Positions 10,271 through 20,089 of a DNA stretch of 64,000 nucleotides are shown here, in pieces. Both the position numbers and the translations under genes were made by a program. Numbering within the stretch: the first letter of the stretch is position 1; each line of letters begins with the position of its first letter. Source of the stretch: Channa striata (taxonomy: Eukaryota > Chordata > Actinopteri > Anabantiformes > Channidae); assembly GCA_033026295.1 (NCBI GenBank), contig CM065168.1, positions 28,632,306 to 28,696,305 of the forward strand. Direction: 5' to 3'. The notes under the pieces are model-generated. The model worked only from the letters and a program-made list of their open reading frames with translations. It made no database searches and was not told the DNA's origin.

Positions 10271-10645
10271 ATCTATAACATAGAATAAATTATACAGGTA
10301 AGTCTCATCTCTCCTTTGTTGAGCGGCTTTAAGCTTAAGGCTGTTTTCCTGTTGACATTAAAATTTAGGATTCATAATGTTGGAGATGAGTTGGCGACAC
10401 AGGCTGCAGTTAGTGAAAAATCTTCATAAATGTGGTTAAGACTGAAGAAACACACGCTTAGAATGCAAATATAGACGGATGTGTGAAAGAGATCAGCTGC
10501 CAGGAACAAGTTGTTTACTGATGAGTTGCTCTGTACATCCACACGTGTGTGATCTGCACATCACATGCGGCACAACCCCTCACCTCTCCTCATTTAATCC
10601 TCCCACCCACCTGGCTGTCTCTCTGTCACAGGAAGATATGAGAAG

Positions 10646-10681
10646 GTGTGTGTGTGTGTGTGTGTGTGTGGGGGGGGGGGG
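10646..10681. repeat. (GT)n followed by a G11 run
   Basis: About 25 bases of GT repeat run directly into eleven G residues. Confidence 0.95.
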
Positions 10682-11019
10682 CTCACTGAGACAGACAGAT
10701 GCTGAAGGATAAAGATGTGCAGCTGAGATCTATCAACTCCGAGGCAGGCGAGGGTGCCATGCTCTGACTCTGACACACATTCACACACACACACACACAA
10801 AAGTTTCTGCACCACCCTCGGTGTGAATTTCATTCCCATCAGGGTGCATGTTTTCCTATCTGAGGTCTTTGTATTGCAGCCGGTGTGGGTTTCGGTGTGC
10901 ATCTTTATATGCACGTGCCGTGTCCTGAATCTTGATACATAATGTTGCCCATGCACTAATGTTTGCATCTATATATGTAATGTGAAAGTGATGCACATGT
11001 GTGTATTTATAGTACATTA

Positions 11020-11047
<28 letters not shown>
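11020..11047. repeat. (TG)14 microsatellite
   Basis: Uninterrupted TG dinucleotide repeat. Confidence 0.95.
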
Positions 11048-11050
<3 letters not shown>

Positions 11051-11188
11051 TCTGGCAGCTGGAGCAGACTGTATCCAGAGTCACCAGGGAGACGACGCGG
11101 TTATGAAGAAGAGTTGAAGGTCAGTGCAGTAAATGAGGTCAGCATGAATAAATGAGCTCTAATAAACACACACACTCTCTCTCTCAGA

Positions 11189-11190
<2 letters not shown>

Positions 11191-11220
<30 letters not shown>
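11191..11220. repeat. (CA)15 microsatellite
   Basis: Uninterrupted CA repeat preceded by a short CT repeat at about 11175. Confidence 0.95.
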
Positions 11221-11221
<1 letters not shown>

Positions 11222-13998
11222 CAGCAGCTATGAGCGTCTAGTATGCGACAAACTCCTTCCTTCCACTCACAGATCACCACAGAAAGTACATTCAGTAGTT
11301 GAGCAGAATGGTAGGTCTGATGTAGGTGGTATCTTATAGCTCTGCAGTTTTAAAACTGAGTCATCTCTGACACACACACACACACACAGAACGAGGGCCA
11401 CAAACCAGCCAATTTTCCCACACAGATAGATTCCCAGACAGAGCAGAAGGTTTGTTTCTCATGCCAGCTCCACCTCTGAACTGCTGTTGTCTCTAAACCA
11501 GTCTGACTTCCTCCACTACATTTAGCTCTGTCATCTGGCCTGCCAAGGTTTCCAGAGGTCAGTGCAGCAGCAACAGCTCCATCCCCGCTCTCATTTTCGT
11601 TTGCTTTTTTCCTTCGTTCTCTTTGCCCAGCTCTGTAAAATCTCCATGCCGTATTTGTTTCTTGTTTGGATCTCACAACCTGCAATTACAATTCCTGTTG
11701 AAAGCATGCTGTAATTTTTGCAGCGCAGAGGAAATGTCTGCACTTTTGTCTAACTCGCAGATTAGTCTTCAGCCCGCACATCGTGGCCTTGCAACATCAC
11801 TAATGTGCTCTGCTGAAGCGCCCTCGAGCATGACACTAACACCTTGCCAACTTCAGGTCTGCTCTTCTTATAGACATGACTTTCCTGTAATTTTTATTCA
11901 CCCCCCTGTGCTTCCCCCTATCTCTGTCTCGCTTTCATTTCCTTTCTCTCCCCGGCTGCGCATGAACAGCAGGAGGTATTCGTGGCGCATTGGGTTTCTC
12001 CTCCCTCTGTTGTTTTTAAGTGAAATATTTTCACTGAAACATATCAAAGCGGCTCGTTCTCTCTTTGTTTCTCCTAGCCTGTGTGTGTTGGGAAACTGAT
12101 GGGTGTTGGATGCAGTGCTGAAAGTCATGTACGGACCAAGGATTTGTTACTGGAAAATGTGTTGTAAGCACGTTTACACACGTCTTTGTAACATTTTGTA
12201 GTTATCCAGAGATTGTGGTCCCATAACTTTAAAGGAAAAAAAAAAACATTTACATGGGCATTCAAGGTTAAAATCAGAGCAGCAAAGGCAGCTGGAATAT
12301 CCAGCTTGTGTGGCTGGACTTGTGTGGCTCAAAATCCAAAAATGCCCACAGGACAAGTTTATACGTATTATTTTGAATTATTTTAAGTGTAAAGTGGAAA
12401 TACCCCTCAAAATTAAGCATGCGACTCAGCAGATTTGAATCACATGTGAAAGCAGTTTCTGTGTAACGGCACATAAACTGTACAATGACAAAACAATACG
12501 TGAAGGTGTTAATGGCAGTTCAGCTGGTTCATCTTTCCTGGCCTGACATGAGCTGTGAGCCATTCACGCCCTCCACCACATGGGGGCAATGCAGCCCCAC
12601 ATTTCACAGCACCACCGTCCTCACACACACCTGTGTGTGTGTGTGTGTAGTAGTGGATAAGTGAATCAGTGTCAGTGCTCTTGTCGACCAGGGGCCCCAG
12701 TGTAAATACTGGTGTGTGTGGCCCTCAGCTGGGCCTGTCACTCGGCTCGTCCTGCACTTCATCAAGCCGAGCAGCCCACTTTGAAGTGCTGCTGCTGTTG
12801 GAACCCGTCCCCCGTTCTGCCGTTAGCAGGATGCAGAGCAAGTGTGTGTGGGAGGGAGGGAGCACACGGAGCAGGTTCCTTTTGTCTAGACTGGGAACCC
12901 ACTTTAGAGACATCATTGGACTAAGTCTTATTTTTCTTTCTGAATCTCCCAAAACATATGAATTGCTGTGCTTGTGAACTTCTTTATGCTTAAGAGCCTG
13001 CTGTAATATTTCTTTAATCATCCGTCTATAACAGACTGTTCACTGTCTCTAATAACCCTTAGAAATACATTTGTATGAAAATCCTGAAAGATTCCACTCG
13101 GATTTCCACCACTACAGTGGCTGCTCAGTTGGAGCGTTGAGGGCGCTCTTGCTCTTCCGTCGTGGCTCTGAGCCGAGGAAGGCGCACGTTGGTGAAGCGT
13201 CTGGAGGGAGGTGGGGGGGAGAGGGGGGCTCCTTCTTCTCCACCGTTTGAAAGGAGGTAGAATAGAGCGCCAGGGAGTCCAGAGGTCCGAGTCGGGGGGC
13301 CCCCTGAAACTCAGACAGGAGGAGAAGAGAGGAGGTGCTGAAAGGGACTCGACACCGCCCCCCTGGAAGAGAACAGAAAAAAGCCTGGAAGAATTGCGCT
13401 CCGTCAGCGCGCCCTGCCTGCCAGTCGGAGGATGGGGATTTTTTCGCCATTCACACACGTCCCCGTTTTCCCTCCTCCTCCTCCTCCTTCCCTCAAACAA
13501 GCCAGTCAGTCTGTCAATGCGCTGCGAGCGTCAGGGCAAGTCACAGCAGCGGGATTTTGAGGCAGGGACACGGATGAGATAACGCACGAAGCCCGCTCCT
13601 GCGGCCGAGAAGCGACGCGTCCGGCTCTGCGAATGATGCGCTAACGTCGGACAGGCGTCAGTCTCCGCCGTGAACTGGTGCTCTCTACTCGCATCTTCTT
13701 CTTTTTTTATCACTCACCTTAACTTTCGCGTCCGCCTTTGTGCCATATGATTCCTGTGGAGATGCTTTTCTAGCTCTTTTGGTTTGTTTCTCCTTCAGTT
13801 TTCTTGTGTTGTAGCTTGGACTGACTCTTGGATTTATCCTCCATTTGGATCCTGATTATTGTTGTATTTTTTTTTAATTTTCCCTTTTCATCCACTCCTT
13901 TGCTGAAGGATTTGCGGATTTACAGCCCGTGTTTTCCAAAGAGGAGAGTAAGGATTTCATCGACACTGACTGAGCCCGCCGTGCATCACTATGTCTTT

Positions 13999-14043
13999 AT
14001 GAGGATGGAGCCGTGGACACCAGTGACATCCTTTCCATGTTAA
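13999..14043 (+). other. Upstream ORF, 14 codons, in probable efnb3 leader
   Basis: ATG at 13999 reads MRMEPWTPVTSFPC then TAA at 14041. It counts as a uORF only if the transcript begins upstream of it. No function is claimed. Confidence 0.35.
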
Positions 14044-14163
14044 ACGCTTTGCCGTCACAGTTTTTGGCCTGATCTCGATTGTTTCCTCTTGCAAACTGAC
14101 TCCGTTTCTGTGCGTCCTGTGCGGCGTGTTGGGAGCTCGATCGTCTCGTCGGAAAACCAGGTA

Positions 14164-14256
14164 ATGGGAGAGAAATCGCACAGAGTCGACACACAGAACA
14201 AGGGAACATTGTTCGGAATAAGACAATCAGGGCGCAGCGACAGGCACCAGAAATAG
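14164..14256 (+). other. Upstream ORF, 30 codons, strong start context, in probable efnb3 leader
   Basis: ATG at 14164 has G at -3 and G at +4, a favourable context, and the frame ends at TAG 14254-14256. It is the longest ATG-started uORF I found before the efnb3 start. If retained in the mRNA it should reduce scanning to the main start. The adjacent caggtaat could instead be a splice donor that removes it. Confidence 0.4.
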
Positions 14257-14501
14257 CCGACGGTCGGCGAAACGTTCCCCCGAAAATCCGATTCGGTGGG
14301 AGTTTTATTCGAGCCGAGTGTCGCTGCGTTGGAAGAAGCGGGACTGATGAGAAATTAATGGGAAAGTCATGGGATTGGCACTGAAATAGTCCAGCCGTGG
14401 TTTTGGAAGATCCAGACACCGGGATTGAGCAAGTTTGTCCGGCACGTTTGCGCGTCTTTTTCGTGGCTTTTCCTCGGCACAATCCGACGAACGCTGGATC
14501 C

Positions 14502-14552
14502 ATGAGGCTGCATGAAGCAGGATTTCGCTGCACACTGACTGTCTCTGCCTGA
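14502..14552 (+). other. Upstream ORF, 16 codons, about 90 nt before the efnb3 start
   Basis: ATG at 14502 runs to TGA at 14550-14552. A second, overlapping small uORF starts at 14512 in another frame. Two more lie at 14347-14358 and 14358-14384, joined as TAATG, stop and start overlapping. All depend on the unmapped transcription start. Confidence 0.35.
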
Positions 14553-14642
14553 AGCCTGCACCTCCATTGTTTCCACAGCCTCCTTGCAAACAGCATTAAA
14601 AAAAAAAAAAAACGCAAACCAGAAATCTCCCATTTCTTTTAA

Positions 14643-14791
14643 ATGGGGCCGCATATGCTGGGCGTCAGGGTTGAGATGGCGTGTCGACGAGGTGGGAATG
14701 GATTGGGAATCCTGCTGGTGTTCTTACTGGATTTACTGGGGACGACGGCCAGCAATATGGAGCCCATCTACTGGAATTCCCTGAACGAAAG
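14643..14791 (+). CDS. efnb3: efnb3 (ephrin-B3), coding exon 1: signal peptide and N-terminus
   Basis: Ephrin-B3 is a single-pass membrane ligand for Eph receptor tyrosine kinases, used in axon guidance and tissue boundaries, with forward and reverse signalling. This exon encodes 49 residues plus two bases of an Arg codon. It begins MGPHMLGVRVEMAC, has a hydrophobic core LGILLVFLLDLLG at residues 21-33, a likely signal cleavage near TTA-S (36/37), then MEPIYWNSLNER, the conserved first strand of B-class ephrins (human ephrin-B3 LEPVYWNSANKR). An in-frame TAA sits directly before the ATG, so no longer N-terminus is possible within this exon. Met1 has a weak start context and Met12 (14676) a strong one. 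It ends at a gtagga donor. The gene follows wrap53 on the same strand, as in mammals. Which teleost duplicate (a or b) this is cannot be decided. Confidence 0.93.
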
Positions 14792-14868
14792 GTAGGAGCA
14801 GGTCTCACTTACATTGTTTTACTGGCCGACTAATTGCAGGTTGGATCCTGAAGTTTTCGGGCCCACGC

Positions 14869-14895
14869 AAAAAAAAAAAAAAAAAAAAAAAAAAA
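14869..14895 (+). repeat. Poly(A) run of 27, 77 bp after efnb3 exon 1
   Basis: Uninterrupted A27 close to the exon 1 donor. It could be the tail of an old retroposon, but no recognisable element precedes it, so a simple homopolymer is equally likely. Confidence 0.9.
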
Positions 14896-15097
14896 GCCAA
14901 ACATAAGCAAAGCTGATCGAATAAAGCGTTGAATTGCACGTTGGACTTAATGCGGAGGAGAACGGGATTTAAGCAACAGTTAGGGACGAGCGCAGACAAC
15001 TCCGAGTGCACCAAAAGGTTTGGAAGTGATGGAACATGAGTTGGAAAAGACCATAAAGTTGAATAAAAACTGCGATTTCGTGCAGAGCGGAGGCCCA

Positions 15098-15098
<1 letters not shown>

Positions 15099-15133
<35 letters not shown>
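15099..15133. repeat. (CA)n microsatellite, about 35 bp
   Basis: Uninterrupted CA repeat in the first 400 bp of efnb3 intron 1. Confidence 0.95.
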
Positions 15134-15137
<4 letters not shown>

Positions 15138-17764
15138 AGGGCATCGGCAACGCTTTCTATTTGGCCGATTGGACAAGTGTCTTTTATTCCACCATTATTG
15201 TTTATGGCAGAAGTTCAATCTACACAGGGTCATTTGATAAATGGAGACACACTGAGTTGAACTAGGCCGCTCCGCTTCCCAGCTGCTGGGAATTTGTCCC
15301 CCTCACATTGGTGACTGTGGATAATCCAGTAGCACTTTTTATTGGTAAAGGAATAAAAAAAAAACTGAAAAACGATGGGAGGATAATGAAGAAGTGTGCG
15401 TGCTGCTGGATGACCTTGATTCGAGTCCGGGCCTCGGCCCACAGGCCTCTCCAACAACCCGTCTGCCAACTTCGGCCACGCTCATTTGCATTATCCCCCC
15501 CCCACCCCCTTCTCAAGAAGGTGTCGGCCATTAAGCAGAGGAAATGTCATTTTAAACGCCTCTCTGCCCGCTCCGACACCACTTTCCTCACACCTCTGCC
15601 AATTTCCCTGTGTCTGAATGGACACCCGGGGGTGGGGGTGTTGCTGGTGAATAACAGGGAGGCTTGTATGGAGGTGAAGAAGGAAAAAGGGGGAGGAGGT
15701 AGGGGGGGTGACAACAGGCTTCAATTCTGCAATTTCTGACACATTTCTGGGAGCAAACTGGAGCAATGATATGTCTTAGCTTGATAAATAAGCTATGAAA
15801 GTATGAGCTTGAGGGGACGAGTGCGAGCGCCAATACCTCCCCTTGTCCTCTAACTTTCCCTGTGCAGCGCAAACAGCCACTGAGTCAGAATTCAGCTCGC
15901 TCGCTGACGACTTGCAGGGCTGCCGTCCCCAGCTCACGCCCATGCCACGGGCCCTTTCAGGAACTAACAGGTTTTTAATGCGTCCATGTCCTGAAGGCTA
16001 CGGCCTGCCCGGTTTCTCTCCCTCTCCCCAGATGCGACTGTGCGTGGGCCCCCACTGTGGAGCCAGGCATGAAGCCCTTAATGAGGGCTTTTTGTCAGCA
16101 GTGGGTGGATTCACCCAACAGGGAGTAGAGTTGGACACGGGAGGATAATTCTCAGTGAGAAGCCAACAGCTCAGGCTTTCGGGGCCTTTACAGGTGATTC
16201 CACGCCATTGTCTCCTAATGGAGTTCAGCGTTAGGTGGGTGTCAGGGCTTAGTGAATGAGCCTAGCTGGCAATTAGAGGGGTGGCGGCTTTGACGCCAGA
16301 CTCCGTAGTCATTTCCACAGATTTGCTCACTCATATATTCAAAATACAAAGCCTATTGTATAGTATGCAGCTTATTCATGAAGCTTACTATTCATACTTA
16401 ATCAGCTTAGTCATTCCTCTAGTTTATTTTCTTGGCCCTTTTACACACTTGCATGTACTTGTTTCTCCTCGCTCGCTACATGGCAGGAGCACTACTTTAG
16501 TCTGAGCTGCCTCAGGGCAAAGGAGTTTTGGCCCTGGGCTGAAATATGTTAAGAGGCCGTGCTTGTCCAAATAGAGCGCGTCTCGCAAGGACAAGGTCCC
16601 GAGTCCTCACACATCTGGTTTGCAATCCTGAAATGGGGCGAAAAGTAAGCGCGAGCAGCAGTCTGTGTATTTGAGGCGCAGGAGAGCATGTAAGGCTCAC
16701 GTCTCGTCTGTGTAGCAAATGGACTGTCACGTTGTTGACCTCCAGACCTCTGCTGGCTGGACCGCTTTGAAGTTTTAGACTGTCCACCTGCAGCTTCCCT
16801 TCACCTTCCGCCTTTACGGGCAACCTCTAGTTCCTTCTCCTCTCTTATTTTCCTCCCTCCCCTTTCGCCCTTGCTCTCTTTCCGTGCTCCTTTCTTCATC
16901 TTCCATCCCCGTCCTTTCCTCCCTATTTTTCCACCTGTCACTTTCCGTCTTCCTCTATCTCTGCCTCGCTCCGTCACTCCACCCCCTCCGGTGCGGCGAG
17001 CAGACGTAGCAAATTGGAAACATGTGTCACATCCAGCCACTAATTATGGCACCGCACCAGCCATTCACGCACCCCGACATGTGTTAGGGAGGGACAGAGG
17101 TGAAGAGGCAAAGAAGGCACGGTAATGCACTTGGATACCTGAAAAATTCCTGAAAAAAGGAAGGTATTTGGCAGACCAAAGATTCAGCAAAATATTATAT
17201 AAAAACACTTGAAGTCATCAAGTGCTGCATCTCCTCCTTATTGATCAGTGCATCAGTTGATCTTACTACAGCTGGACAGAAACGAAAAGAGACAGAGTTG
17301 ATCAGGAAGCAATATAAACACAGACAGGTGAAAGAGAAGCAGAAGGAGCAGCAGCGTGGGAGTGCAGACAGTCCTAACCCTAAGTAAATCAATACCAGTT
17401 AAGACTCAAGTGCCAATACAGGTTCTGCTTGAGGAAGAGAGTACTGAACCAGAACGATCACCTCGAGAAGAGTCTACCCATGCAGCCTTACATTAGTCCT
17501 ATCTCAGCGTCTCCTGTTATTGGTCGTACATCGTGGTTTTACATTCTTTGGGGGGGGGGTTTGGACATTCACATCCATGGAGAAAATGAATCAAGAGGAG
17601 AAAGTGTTGGTTTGGTCACTCCTCTGATCGCAGCATATGGAGTTTTGTAGTTTTTGGCTTTTTTGCAAGTTTGATTTCGGCATCTGTTCTTAAGGCCAAA
17701 ACCGCCTCAGTCACCCCTCCCTCTGCTCCCGGCTTCCCTTTCCCCTCTTTCCATACTTCAATAA

Positions 17765-17950
17765 ACGGCTGTAGATTATTGTAAACGGCTGCTGAGGGTG
17801 GGCGTCTCCTCGCTTAGCGCTTGCGGTGACTTGTAATACAACTGTTCCCCCTAAGATCCACATTAAAATTTAATCCCCCCCTTCCCGTTTCTCAATAATT
17901 CATTAATCGCCGGCTAATTGGCGCCGGATAAAAGACTAGCTAACTAGGCT
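17765..17950. promoter_or_regulatory. Candidate conserved non-coding element in efnb3 intron 1
   Basis: Non-repetitive island with clustered homeodomain-type cores (cattaatcgccggctaattg near 17900) and a forkhead-like ttgtaaac near 17778. The local texture is unlike the flanking low-complexity DNA. This is inference from motif density only; no alignment was possible. Confidence 0.25.
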
Positions 17951-19868
17951 AAGTGTTTCAACTACAAAAACCAGAGAAAAGACAAAAAAAATAATCAGTG
18001 GGAATCTTCTCAGCGAGGGCATTCTGGGACCGAGCGCGGTGAGCGGAATGAGTGTTAGTAGGTCAAACCGGGTGTCATATCAAAGGAGCAGCATTCCAGC
18101 AGCCGTTTCATTGACTGTTAGTATGTTGTGAACTCCACACCCGGTTTCACCTGTGTGAAATCCACTCGAACCGTAGGTTTCTCCTTTATGAATAATGCAT
18201 GCATGCACCGAGGCTTTTCTGGGCTGTGTGGATAAGGAAGCTGGAGCCGAGTAAGCCTACACACATCCTTAGGCTAAACGATTAGAGAATATCTACTGGG
18301 TAGTTTTTGCTTTGCTTTTAGAAGAGAGAGAGAGAGAAACAAGAGAAGGAATGTGGAGAATTAGAAAAAAAGGAAAATGATAGAATATGAAACATATTGC
18401 TTGAACCGCTTGTTAAAGCAAGCACAGCAAGACCCCCCCCCTCCAAACCCTTTCTTCTCTCACTGACTTTCTCTTCCTCCCTCCCTGGTGAAAAAGAGGA
18501 GTGTGTGTAAGTTTACGAGCTGAGAGCAACAGGAGCTGTGAAAAGAGGTTTCAGCTGATGTGGCAGAATGGAAAGGCCTGGGGAAGGAGATGGAGTAGGA
18601 AGCCAACGCAGCCAGAGGCTGCGATCTTTTTCTATATTTCCTTTCCTTTCTCGCTTTTGGGCATTGCAGGCAGGCGGATGGACAGACAGGTACGCAGCTG
18701 CCCTGTGAGGAGACACACCTATTTTCTATAGAACAGATGCCTGCACACGTTACACGTAAACGAGCCTCAGCGGGGCTCGACCTCTCCTCCCATCGCTGTT
18801 GGACACGCGTGTAAAAAGAGCGTGCACGGTCCTAATGTGTCTCCTCTGTTGCATGTCCAAGTGGGCATTAAACACACACCGCTACCACTAGACGGCAAAC
18901 ACAGGAGGCCCGACGTACCCACACACACACACACACACACACACAGCTGAGGCGAGGAAATTGGCAGGCGTCACGGACTGTTGTTCCACTCGGAATTCAT
19001 TCATTATTTTATCACTCGATTATAAGTTTATTTGGCAGGGGCAGTGCACATTCATCAACATCATAACAGCTATAAAGCGGCCTTGTAAATATGCTGGGGT
19101 TAGCTAAAGAACTAATTTATTTCCCCAGTCCCTTGGGCTTTAGCAGTGACTTTGGGATTTTGGTAATTGTTAAAAGTGCTGATGATTACGATGAAGGAGA
19201 TTAAAAGCGTGTGCCTGGCTGAGCTAGTTCACAATGTTTGAACACATGCACAAACAAGCAACTTTCTCTGCTGCAAACACACGGCGCACACGCACACACG
19301 TTCGAGTCAGTCGTAGTGGTGATAGTCATCCAGGCTGTAGGTCTGAAGGGGTCATGTGTCCCCGCGTCACTGGACAGATTGCTCTAGGAGGGTGAACCCA
19401 CAGACCCAATGCAAAGGCAGCCAGCACACTCACACACACTGAGACACACACACACACACAGTGGCCCCTCATTAGCTTGCTTAGCAGCACACCGTGCCTA
19501 AGCAGGATCATCCAGTCCTCCTGGCAGCATTTGAACTAGACCAGGTCAATCCTCCTCCCCCGGGCGACACAGAGAAGCATTGGTGTGATGGGAAGCTAGT
19601 GTGTGTGTGTGTGTGTGTGGACTTCCTAGACCCAAGGAGTGTGCAGGGAGAGTCCGACCTCACTGTTCGTCTTACCTGCCCTGTAGTGTCTTAGCTTCCC
19701 CTCTCCCCCCTGTCTTCCCCTCTCTCCCCCACTTCCTTCGCTCTTCGGTTTTGTTTACGCTCACATTCTGGGGCTGGGCTCATACTGCAGCAGCTACTGT
19801 GGCTTCGTTTCATTCCAGATACACGGGATAGCAGCAGGAGGGAGTTGACGCTGTTGTCACATTATGAA

Positions 19869-19871
19869 TGT

Positions 19872-19927
<56 letters not shown>
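19869..19927. repeat. (TG)n microsatellite, 59 bp
   Basis: TG array with one TTTG interruption near its start; a second array (20066-20089) lies 140 bp further on. Confidence 0.95.
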
Positions 19928-19929
<2 letters not shown>

Positions 19930-20065
19930 GCTTGTTTGCGACAGAGGATGTGCTGGCGTGTGTGTGTGTGTGCCATGAATACTAAACTGTGTGTTAAGAT
20001 CTCCAAGCTCTGTGGTGTATGTTGCATGTGCCACTGCACCAGAAAAGTCCTTCTAAACTACCCAC

Positions 20066-20089
20066 GTGTGTGTGTGTGTGTGTGTGTGT
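20066..20089. repeat. (GT)12 microsatellite
   Basis: Uninterrupted GT repeat. Confidence 0.95.

Larger units (their letters stand above)
10279..13119. other. Intergenic DNA upstream of efnb3 with several microsatellites
   Basis: Contains four CA/TG arrays (about 10646, 10781, 11020, 11191) and polypyrimidine stretches around 11880-12060. Open frames here read through the repeats and look non-coding. Proximal efnb3 control elements may lie in its last kilobase, but nothing specific can be assigned. Confidence 0.5.
13120..14642 (+). promoter_or_regulatory. efnb3: Putative efnb3 CpG-island promoter and 5' untranslated leader
   Basis: GC content and CpG frequency rise sharply compared with both flanks, notably 13125-13230 and 13570-14560, as expected for a developmental-gene CpG island. 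No TATA box is evident; GC-box-like CCGCCCCC lies near 13358 and G-rich clusters near 13205-13235. The transcription start cannot be placed. The part nearest the start codon carries several short ATG-initiated ORFs (separate entries). A caggtaat near 14158 could be a 5' splice donor, so a spliced leader is possible. Confidence 0.6.

Noticed and set aside
13997..14617. 206-codon open frame on the minus strand
   Set aside because: It lies antisense to the GC-rich efnb3 leader, starts in a poly-Phe stretch made by a poly(A) run, and has no recognisable domain. CpG-rich DNA poor in stop codons explains it.
19479..19503. TAGCAGCACA, the seed-bearing start of miR-15/16/195, within a small inverted repeat
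   Set aside because: The inverted repeat (gcttag...ctaagc) is only about 25 nt, too short for a precursor, and the bases after the seed do not match any miR-15 family member.
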